Assembly: GCA_949130485.1 (NCBI GenBank) | Contig: OX422204.1 | Coordinates: 3,249,515 to 3,313,514, forward strand | Length of the DNA stretch: 64,000 nucleotides | Direction: 5' to 3' | DNA from: Agelas oroides | Taxonomy: Eukaryota; Porifera; Demospongiae; Agelasida; Agelasidae | Shown: in pieces, positions 32,011 through 43,200 of the stretch | Numbering within the stretch: position 1 is the stretch's first letter | How the letters are laid out: each line of letters begins with the position of its first letter | Translations under genes and position numbers: made by a program | Notes under the pieces: generated by a model | Database searches by the model: none | Told to the model about the DNA's origin: nothing | Seen by the model: only the letters and a program-made list of their open reading frames with translations

Positions 32011-32372
32011 TAGTCTTGTCCCCAGACCAAATTTTTTTTGTGCATGCCTTGCAGCCTCGTTGAAAAAGGAAATAGGATCTGGACACTACTGAGAAAACTG
32101 GGGGCTAATTATAAAGTGTATCAGCATTTTGTTACACCAATCAGATTGCTTGGGAAAGTAATTTACATTTATATGTCATCACAGATAGCCAGCTTGCTAA
32201 TTTTTGGGGGGTGCCAAGACTTACATCACTACTAACTGATAATGTAATTAACACCTACAAGTACTGACCACTGTATACCAACTGGCCCCAGTTTTCCTAG
32301 TGACAGTGTCCAGATCCTATATTTCAACAAGGCTACAGGGCATAATTTATGCTCGGTCTGGGGATGAGACTA
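32011..32372. mobile_element. TAGTCTCG-family MITE, 362 bp
   Basis: Termini TAGTCTTGTCCCCAGACC and GGTCTGGGGATGAGACTA. Arms continue inward (CTCGTTGAAAAAGGAAATAG facing CCTATATTTCAACAAGG; AACTGGGG facing CCCCAGTTTTCCTAGTGA). No clear flanking duplication. Confidence 0.72.
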
Positions 32373-32739
32373 GTAAGCAGGCTACTAAAACAGGTTCTAC
32401 ATTCCCACTTTCAACTTTCAATGAGTAAGAGCTGTGCTTGATAAAACTACCAAGTATGTAGTTAGCAATTTGTTGTTAAGCATGCATAAGTTGGTTGATG
32501 AACGAATGTCCTTTTTATAAGCTTGGTTGGCAATCATCATGTTGACACCTTTACTGATTGAATCTGTACTTCACTGGTGGCTGGTTGTCCACACAATAGT
32601 TATGATGTTACCATGGTTGCAGACAAACTGAAGATACAGTGGTTATGGTCTTCACTTCACCCTCATTTCTATAGTGGGTAAAAATTTCCATAATTATACT
32701 AACTTGTAAACTACCTGGCATGGTTACAAGGACCAATTA

Positions 32740-34045
32740 GGTTGGAGAACATGTATTAGTCTGGTATTTATAGTCAATAACCACCCTTGTCCTCAGGCTC
32801 TGCCCTATGAATCAGGTGTTATTAATCCCTGGCTATACCATGCATTATATACAACAAATAGTTATCAGACGACAACTTCCCACAATTAAAGCAATTTATG
32901 ACAACTTTACACGAATCCCAGAATTAAAGCAATTTATGTGGGCGTATGCAAATTTATTGTGTTTCCCTGTACAAAAATGACACAAAAGTAGCCACCACGG
33001 TTACAAATAGGTATCTGACTAGCTAGCTCCTTGCTGCAATTGGTTTGCAACCTTGGTGTGAATGAGTGTGTTGTTAAACATGTATGTGTTTAGGAATCTT
33101 GGTGATTGCTAAGCATGTAGTTGGTTGGCAGAAATGAATTTGTTGCTAGGCATGTAGTTGGTTGGCAAGAATAAAGCATGTATGTAATAGCCTCATTCCC
33201 AGGCTCTCCCCCTCCTTAGCGGGGAGAGCCTGGGAACGAGGCTAGTTGGTTGTGGATGAATTTGTTCATTCCTCATTCCCAGGCTCCTCTCCAGCTTTTG
33301 GTTGAGGAAGTGAAGAGCTTGGGAAAGTGGCTATCTGTTGCAAAGTGTGTGATAGATGAATGAATGTGTTGCTAAGCATGTAGTTGAAAATCATTTATGA
33401 AGCAAGGACCGTTGGAGAATGTAACAATGCATGTATTAGTCTGGGATTTACAGTCAATAACCACCCTTGTCCTTAGGCTCTGCCCTATGAATCAGGTGTT
33501 ATTGACCACAAATCCCTGGCTACCATGCATTATCTATTACAAATAGTTATCAAAAGACAATTTTACTAGTCTTGTCGTCCCCAGACCCTCAGTATAATAC
33601 ACAAGGTAGCTCAAGTGAAATTCAATATCAATGCTAGCCTATGGCATGATGATGTCACCAGACCCTCCTCCTTTCTTACTGGGGGTATTGCTGAGGGTCT
33701 GGGGAGGTAGGGTAGGGTATATATAAGGGTCGGGTAGGTTTTGTTTGCACAAACATTTCCGCACTTGGTCACCTTGAAGGCTATAGGTTAATTAGTTGCT
33801 AGAACGAGACTACATGAACCCCAGAATTAAAGTAATAATTATTTTTATGTGGGCGTGTGCAAATTTATTGTTTCCCTGTACAAAAATGACACAAAAGTAG
33901 CTACCACGGTTACGAATAGGTATCTGACTTGCTATTTAAAATTTGCTGCAATTGGTTTGCAACTTTGGTGTGAACAAGTCTGTTTCTAAACATGTATGTC
34001 TTAGTGATTGTTAAGCATGTAGTTGGTTGGCAGAAATGAATTTGT
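32740..34045. repeat. Tandem segmental duplication, diverged
   Basis: A block at about 32740-33160 recurs at about 33415-34045. Landmarks in both, in order: TCAATAACCACCCTTGTCC, CTGCCCTATGAATCAGGTGT, CCCAGAATTAAAG, TTTCCCTGTACAAAAATGAC, AATAGGTATCTGACT, AAGCATGTAGTTGGTTGGCA. The second copy is longer because a TAGTCTCG-like element (about 33569-33813) was inserted after the duplication. Confidence 0.78.
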
Positions 34046-34260
34046 TGTCCAAGTTCGTATAAGTGCAGCATTAATTCCATTGCAGCAAGTGATAAGGCAT
34101 TATAATTATACTATAGCTGGTTCACCATTGATGTATGCTAGGCAGACCAAACTTTTTGAACAATACTTTTTTCTGCAGCATACAGAGACAAATCGCTATA
34201 AGATGGTAGCTATTAATCATGTATACTTCATACCACATAGGACTATAGATATTATAAGAG

Positions 34261-34266
34261 TTTATT
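34261..34266 (-). promoter_or_regulatory. Candidate poly(A) signal overlapping the WDTC1 stop
   Basis: On the minus strand the reading is AGC TAA TAA AC, so AATAAA overlaps the TAA stop codon by two bases, with a second TAA in frame. If used, the 3' UTR would be only about 10-30 bases. Use is not shown by sequence alone. Confidence 0.4.
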
Positions 34267-37200
34267 AGCTTTGCCGACAACCAGTTGGGTCTTCCATCCA
34301 TCCAGGTGCACCTTCTTCCTCCCCTCCTCCTCCCCCTCCTCCCCTCCCTCCCTGCTGATTGTCTGGTCCTGCATGCTCCTGTGCAAGAGCAACATGAAAT
34401 CCCATGCGCATCAGCATGATTTCAAAAGGGTCCACTTTCATTCGGTGCTGATTCTCCCTACAAATCTTGCTGCAGTCTGGAATTACTCGATCATCTTCTT
34501 CACCCACTGGTCTTGGCTCCCAGAGCCGAACCACACTTTCAATCCCACTACTTGCAAGTAAGGGGCCTGTTGGGTGCCACTGAACACAGTTTACAATAGA
34601 GTCGTCTCCATGAAGAATTCGAACCAAGTTCCCGCTTGCCTTTTCCCAGATGAAAACATTACCATCGTCGCTTCCTGCTGCAACATACTCCCCCCTTTCT
34701 CCAAGAAAGTTAGCTTCCTTGATGTCTGTGTGAGTGTTACAATGGCCGCAGAAGCGAGACTTGTAGTCATAGGCTGTCTGCTGTCTGGTGATCTCCCACT
34801 GGGTCAAGTGTCTCCTCTCTGTGCGAAAACCATTCTTGCCCGCTGCAAAAAAATTTTTTCTAAATTTTAAAGTGCTCAATAATGTATACAAATGGTATAA
34901 GCAGAACACATACAGCTCTACACACTCAGGGGCTTCCAGTACATTCTCGGTAGGCATGGTACTGTGTAATTGGGCTATTGAGTACAACGTGGCTCTTGCT
35001 GTGTACACTGGTGGGGAAGGCTAACCAGAGGCTAGTACTATGAGTACCAGTGCTAATCTAGTTTTAACTGCAGCAGCAATGGTAGACAATCTTGTGGAAA
35101 AGGTTAACAGTGTCTGCTATAGTGTTGTTTTAGTATTGTTTGTGTACAATTGGGAGTGGGAAAAGTGTCCGTTATACAAGTAGCAGGGTGTCTCACCAGC
35201 TTCTGAGGTCGCCTTCTCCAACTCGGAGTGAAACTTTGGGTAGAACTCTTTGTCCTGTGGGAAGCTTTGTTTGTACTCCTGAAGGAACCGCTGAGCCTCT
35301 TCATACCAGCAAAGGCTATACAGGCAGCGCAGCCGTCGTTGGAGGGCCTTCTTGTGAGCAGGGGAAAGCATTAGGGCTATTTCAGTATCGTGAAGGGCAG
35401 CATATATGTCACCCTCCCTGTGAATGTGCATGTGTGTGTGTGTGGATGTCGGTGTGGGTGTGGGTGTGTATGGGTGTGGGTGTGTGTGGGTGTGGGTGTG
35501 TACAATGGATTAGTGACTACCTCTTGCCTGACAAATGCCTATGCTGACTCAGGACTGAAAGGTCAAAGGTCATACCTGCCATTGGCACAATCTATGACAT
35601 CATACAGTTTGTAATTAGTATTAACATCAAAAGCATCATTCATTGTACAGTTTATACAATTTATATTACTACATGTATAATATGCTAGTGCCAGCTACAA
35701 CAGTGCTAAATGCTTAGAACTCTTCCCTCATGTTGGAATGAAGAGAATTTAGAGGCCAAAACCGAGGAAAATGAAATGGCCAGCAGCCACTGGGAATCGA
35801 ACCCAGGACACCTGACTTGTGCAGCCAGTGCTCTGCCGCTGAGCTATGACAACCAGACAACCACCAGCCCTCACAACCCTCTATATGTACTGCACAGGTG
35901 GTACTGAAATGCCTCAGTTGCACACCCAGCAGCCACTCAGTATGTGTCGTTAGAACCCCGTTATGGGTTGACCAGAAAATTCTATCAGGAGAGAACCACA
36001 GAGGATTGTGAGAGCTGGTGGTTGTCTGGTTGTCGTAGCTCAGTGGCAGAGCACTGGCTGCACAAGCCAGGTGTCCTGGGTTTGACTCCCAGCAGCTGCT
36101 GGCCTTTTCACTTTCCTCTAAATTCTCTTGCTACATATTCACCTACATCATACCATTTTCTGCTGAAGAGTGCAGTGGCTCTGTTCGAGTAGAGAACATG
36201 CCACGTGGGACACAGTTGGATAGCCTTGCTGTACTGCTCCACGGCCTCTATAGCATTACCCACCTTGTACAGCTCATTGCCTGCCTCTTTGATACGCTTC
36301 ACTTCCTCACTGACCGACGACTCCTCTAACGGTTGCTCAGGAACCGGGACATTTGGTGCGCCGTAGAAAGGGTTAGTAATCACCCTGCGCATGTTAGTAG
36401 TGGATTTGGTGCGATTATAGGTGATACTGTGTGATTGGAGTTTTGGTACAGACGTGGAGTCAGATTTATCAAAATCATACTTCAAAGCCTCACAGAAATT
36501 TATTGTATCATAAAGGTAGACATGCTCCCCTGAGAGATTGACAAGAAGCTCACTGCCACTTGGACTAAATGTGAGGTAGGTTGTGGCAAGGGTACTGAAG
36601 GTTTTTCTGGCCCGCCTAGAACGTGGGTTTGAGATGTGACCAGGAGCAAAGTGTGCCAGACAGCTTGGGTCTGCTTGGTCAGAAACTTCACGAGATGTTC
36701 TCTTCAAAGTCAGTATTCTGGTGTCGTAAAGCCTCACATAAGCATCGAGTGCTCCTACAGCAATCTGCTCATGGCGGACAGGGTTGATGTCCAGGCACTT
36801 GCACTGCGTGCTACCTGCTGACGTTCCACATGTTGGCTTGAGATCTATGAGAACATTCCTACAGGAATTGTCACTCTGGCAACTGTGAGGCTCACGGATG
36901 TCAAATTGCCTAAAGAGAGAGAAAGTGTATGTGATTTTGTAATTAACAGACATTCCTAAACTGTGGTTGATGTGGTTAAATTTACAACTTAATATCTGCA
37001 GGTAGCCCTTGTTCCCAGGCCACTCACATATAGTTGTACCTTGCAGGAATGGTTGGGAATGACGCTAAATCATGTCTTTGGTTCAAAGCTGGGAATGAGG
37101 CTAATCACGTCTGTGTTTCAAAGCTGGGAACGAGACTAAATCATGTCTGTGGTTCAAAGCTGGGAGAATGAGGCTGATTATGTCTGTGGTTCAAAGCTGG

Positions 37201-40200
37201 GAATGAGGCTAAATCATGTCTGTGGTTCAAAGCTGGGAATGAGGCTGATTATGTCTGTGGTTCAAAGCTGGGAATGAGGCTGATTATGTCTGTGGTTCAA
37301 AGCTGGGAATGAGGCTGATTATGTCTGTGGTTCAAAGCTGGGAATGAGGCTGATTATGTCTGTGGTTCAAAGCTGGGAATGAGGCTAAATCATGTCTGTG
37401 GTTCAAAGCTGGGAATGAGGCTGATTATGTCTGTGGTTCAAAGCTGGGAATGAGGCTGATTATGTCTGTGGTTCAAAGCTGGGAATGAGGCTGATTATGT
37501 CTGTGGTTCAAAGCTGGGAATGAGGCTGATTATGTCTGTGGTTCAAAGCTGGGAATGAGGCTGATTATGTCTGTGGTTCAAACCTGGGAATGAGGCTAAA
37601 TCATGTTTGTAGTTCAAGATAGTAGTGGTACTGACACGTAAATTTTACCATATATGCTTGAAACTTCTGAGCTATACATAGGTTTGTCCCCAGACAAAAT
37701 TTAGGCCTAGTTTTCCTAGTGAGTGTGTCGAGACCCTAGCCTTGTTCCCAGACCTCCCCCATTTGTTGTTCAGTTTGCGTTCAGTATAATACATGGAAGT
37801 GGAAGAGCAGTGAAAAACAGGGAAGGCCTGGAATTACTTATCACGTGAATGGCCTTAGTTGGACACAAGGTGGACGTAGGAGGGGAGGGGTCCACATTCA
37901 ATTAACGTACTAGACTTCATCATCAAGCACTCTGTCACTAGGCAAGACCCCAGACATTCACATGTCAAGACCGTGAAAAATCTACTTGACCGGTAAGAAA
38001 CTCTCTCTCAGGTTTATTGCACATGTAGTTGTAGTCAGGCACAGCCCCCTCTATGTCCACTTTGCATCATGTCATGTGATAAGTGTTTCCAGGTCTTCCC
38101 TGTTTTTTGCCGCTCTTCCGCTTTGAATTCATGTATGAACTCAAACCGAAGAACAAAAAACCGGGGAGACCTGGGAAGTAGGCTATCCAGACCCAGGGTC
38201 AGTGATGGTTGGGCACAACCAGTACTTGGGTCAGTGATGGTTGGGCGCAACCAGTACTTGGTACTACCGACCACAACTCGCATCTTCACAACCACTACTA
38301 CATTCGCACCCACTACTACATTCGCACCCACTACTACATTCGCAACCCTACTACATTCGCACCCACTACTACATTCGCAACCACTACTACATTCGCAACC
38401 ACTACTACATTCGCAACCACTACTACATTCGCACCCACTACTACATTCGCACCCACTACTACATTCGCACCAACTACTACATTCGCAACCACTACTACAT
38501 TCGCACCCACTACTACATTCGCAACCACTACTACATTCGCAACCACTACTACATTCGCACCCACTACTACATTCGCAACCACTACTACATTCGCAACCAC
38601 TACTACATTCGCACCCACTACTACATTCGCACCCAGTACTACATTCGCACCCAGTACTACATTCGCAACCACTACTACATTCGCACCCACTACTACATTC
38701 GCACCCACTACTACATTCGCACCCACTACTACATTCGCACCCACTACTACATTCGCAACCAGTACTACATTCGCAACCACTACTACATTCGCAACCCTAC
38801 TACATTCGCAACCACTACTACATTCGCAACCACTACTACATTCGCAACCACTACTACATTCGCACCCACTACTACATTCGCACCCACTACTACATTCGCA
38901 CCCACTACTACATTCGCACCCAGTACTACATTCGCAACCACTACTACATTCGCAACCCTACTACATTCGCACCCACTACTACATTCGCAACCCTACTACA
39001 TTTGCAACCACTACTACATTCGCACCCAGTACTACATTCGCAACCCTACTACATTCGCACCCACTACTACATTCGCACCCACTACTACATTCGCACCCAC
39101 TACTACATTTGCAACCACTACTACATTCGCACCCACTACTACATTTGCAACCACTACTACATTCGCAACCCTACTACATTCGCAACCACTACTACATTCG
39201 CAACCACTACTACATTCGCAACCACTACTACATTCGCACCCACTACTACATTCGCACCCACTACTACATTCGCACCAACTACTACATTCGCAACCACTAC
39301 TACATTCGCACCCACTACTACATTCGCACCCAGTACTACATTCGCAACCACTACTACATTCGCACCCACTACTACATTCGCACCCACTACTACATTCGCA
39401 CCCACTACTACATTCGCACCCACTACTACATTCGCAACCAGTACTACATTCGCAACCACTACTACATTCGCAACCCTACTACATTCGCAACCACTACTAC
39501 ATTCGCAACCACTACTACATTCGCAACCACTACTACATTCGCACCCACTACTACATTCGCACCCACTACTACATTCGCACCCACTACTACATTCGCACCC
39601 AGTACTACATTCGCAACCACTACTACATTCGCAACCCTACTACATTCGCACCCACTACTACATTCGCAACCCTACTACATTTGCAACCACTACTACATTC
39701 GCACCCAGTACTACATTCGCAACCCTACTACATTCGCACCCACTACTACATTCGCACCCACTACTACATTCGCACCCACTACTACATTTGCAACCACTAC
39801 TACATTCGCACCCACTACTACATTTGCAACCACTACTACATTCGCAACCCTACTACATTCGCAACCACTACTACATTCGCAACCACTACTACATTCGCAC
39901 CCACTACTACATTTGCAACCACTACTACATTCGCAACCCTACTACATTCGCACCCAGTACTACATTCGCAACCCTACTACATTCGCACCCACTACTACAT
40001 TCGCACCCACTACTACATTCGCACCCACTACTACATTTGCAACCACTACTACATTCGCACCCACTACTACATTTGCAACCACTACTACATTCGCAACCCT
40101 ACTACATTCGCAACCACTACTACATTCGCAACCACTACTACATTCGCACCCACTACTACATTCGCACCCACTACTACATTCGCACCCAGTACTACATTCG

Positions 40201-43200
40201 CACCCACTACTACATTCGCACCCACTACTACATTCGCACCCAGTACTACATTCGCACCCACTACTACATTCGCACCCACTACTACATTCGCACCCACTAC
40301 TACATTTGCAACCACTACTACATTCGCAACCACTACTACATTCGCAACCACTACTACATTCGCACCCACTACTACATTCGCAACCACTACTACATTCGCA
40401 ACCCTACTACATTCGCACCCACTACTACATTCGCAACCACTACTACATTCGCAACCAGTACTACATTCGCACCCAGTACTACATTCGCAACCACTACTAC
40501 ATTCGCAACCACTACTACATTCGCACCCACTACTACATTCGCACCCACTACTACATTCGCACCCAGTACTACATTCGCACCCACTACTACATTCGCACCC
40601 ACTACTACATTCGCACCCAGTACTACATTCGCAACCACTACTACATTCGCAACCACTACTACATTCGCACCCACTACTACATTCGCACCCACTACTACAT
40701 TCGCACCCAGTACTACATTCGCAACCACTACTACATTCGCACCCACTACTACATTCGCACCCACTACTACATTTGCAACCACTACTACATTCGCACCCAC
40801 TACTACATTCGCACCCAGTACTACATTCGCAACCCTACTACATTCGCACCCACTACTACATTCGCAACCCTACTACATTCGCACCCACTACTACATTCGC
40901 AACCACTACTACATTCGCAACACTACTACATTCGCACCCACTACTACATTCGCACCCACTACTACATTCGCAACCACTACTACATTCGCACCCACTACTA
41001 CATTCGCAACCCTACTACATTTGCACCCACTACTACATTCGCAACCACTACTACATTCGCACCCACTACTACATTTGCAACCACTACTACATTCGCAACC
41101 AGTACTACACTCAGTCTGGGAATAAAATTGGCGACCACGTGGCAAGATCACGGTAACATTGTGTTTAAGTTAAGCCTTAGCAGTCACAGCTCAGAACAGA
41201 GTGAGAGGGGCAGTTCAAACAGTGGTGCTTTACAGACAGTGGGTGAAGTACGACTACAAGTGAGGGCCAAACGGTCTAGCGTGTCTCACAAGAGTTCGAG
41301 ACTCCCCTACATGTTGCATGATCTCACAACTGTTTTTACCACTCAAAATTTTCTGGGCAGAACCCTGCAGACTAGCCTTGTTCCCAGGCCCCGCCCAGCT
41401 TTCCGTCGCTTTCAGTACGGAAAAGCGGGGAGAGCCTGGTATCTTTTCTCACGTGAGCATGATGTAATCGGAAAATGGCGAAAATTTTCAGAATGAACAG
41501 GCTGCATTTTGCATATTATTCAACCAACTACACGCTCAACGCTCAGTGTATATGACAATCGCCCCCCGCTAGCTAGATACGTGAGGTAAGTTACGTGCCC
41601 ACGCACAATTAAACCCTTTCTACCATCCTTTCTATCCTGACGTCACTCACGTGAGAAAAGATACCAGGCCCTCTCCCGCTTTTCCATACTGAAAGCGACG
41701 GAAAGCTGGGCAGGGCCTGGGAACGAGGCTACTGCAGACCCTATTTTCTGATATGATGGGGCTGCAGGAAGCTGCATTAGCACACGGTTTAGTCTGTGGG
41801 TAGCCTCGTGCCCAGGCCCCGCCCAGCTTTCCGTCGCTATTAGTATGGAAAAGCAGGAGAGGGCCTGGTATCTTTTCTCATGTGAGTGACGTCAGGATAG
41901 AAAGGATGGTAGAAAGGGTTTAATTGTGCATGGGTGCACAGGGCCCAGAACAGCAAAAAGAGCCAACGTAGCAGGTAACTTACCGCACGTATCTAGCTAG
42001 CGAAGGGCGATTGTCGTATACACCGAGCGTTGAGCGTGTAGTCAGTTGAACAATACACGAAACGCAGCCTGTTTGTTCTGAAAATTTTCGCCATTTTCCG
42101 ATTACGTCATGCTCATGTGAGAAAAGATACCAGGCTCTCTCCGCTTTTCCGTACTGCAAGTGACAGAAAGCTGGGCGGGGCCTGGGAACGAGGCTAGTCT
42201 GTGGGTGCATTGGCTTATGCACATAAATGTGATACTGTAAGTTTACAATTAACACCTACAATACTGACCACCCATATGTGTTCCCTAGTGAACGTGTTCA
42301 GACCCTATTTTGGATGAGGCCACAGTGGTGCATGTGAAAAATTTGGAACACTGTACTCTAATTGAACAACAAATGCTACAATGCTGAACGTTGATTGAAC
42401 TACAATGCTGAACGTTGATTGAACTACAATGCTGTCTGTGCTTGTACCGTCATTTCTGGACCTGCACATGTAATGCCATTGTTTACCCTGACCTAATCCT
42501 AACCCTAACCATTGTGGAGCTATTGTTCCTAAATTACAAGGTTTGGTGCTCTCTTGTAACACCCATTCTTTTGTGCACACAATGCAGACCGGTCTGCTCC
42601 CTATAAACTCCACCACTTTTTGTGAGAAACACAATAAAGGCTAACGTTGCACAAGTTGGGCCTGTTGCTGTCTGTGTCTACGTGCTTCTTGGAGTAGCTC
42701 AGCAGAAATAGTCAACTGAGTGAGTAAAATACTATTTGTTACATTGTAGTTCTGGTAGACAAGACTTGCAACAAAATGTGTCAATTATGATCACTCATAG
42801 TAATGATTTTGAAAAATGTGCTGCACAAAGAGCTACTACCTTTGAGATGTGACTACACCACCACAATGAGTAAAAAAAACTCATGGAGCCATTGCCAGAT
42901 TATGTGGATGAAGACGATTATGAAAGCTGGAGGGGACAGCTGGAGCATAAGTACTTACAGGTGTACATGTACTGCGCAAAAGATAGCAGTTATGTTGACA
43001 AGCCATACCGTTCACAAAGCACTGAGGGAGCTTTTTATTACATACGTAACTTGCTCATGCAAGCTGAATAGCAATCAATGATGGGAACTTAAAGCTGTGT
43101 CAAGTAGAGATTAATGCTAAGCCAGGCCGTGGGCTGTGTGCTCACAGACAGCAGAGACTTAGCCATGATGCAGTAAAACAATGTGCATTTGTGTGACAGT

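Larger units (their letters stand above)
30743..34260. other. Intergenic repeat cluster between GT92 and WDTC1
   Basis: No gene was recognised. The stretch holds palindromic blocks (31068-31399 and 31674-31840), a 262-bp element between them, a TAGTCTCG-family copy (32011-32372), and a segmental duplication (32740-34045) with a short hairpin element near 33190-33243. Sites of the form AGCATGTAGTTGGTTGGCA recur from about 32440 to 34030 as a degenerate repeat. Confidence 0.6.

Noticed and set aside
35780-36080. tRNA genes
   Set aside because: A and B boxes are present, but the heads do not fold into a full cloverleaf with a clear anticodon arm, and a shared non-tRNA body follows, so they are SINEs.
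38069-41496. Three very long overlapping plus-strand frames (971-1095 codons) as proteins
   Set aside because: They exist only because the 18-bp repeat has no stops in any plus frame. They lie antisense in a WDTC1 intron and have no domain.
42487-42510. Interstitial telomere repeat (CCTAACCCTAACC)
   Set aside because: Only two to three units, too short to separate from chance.
42883-43071. Small acidic protein gene MEPLPDYVDEDD...
   Set aside because: It has 62 codons, no family match, no conserved partner exon, and lies within an intron. Kept only as a note.
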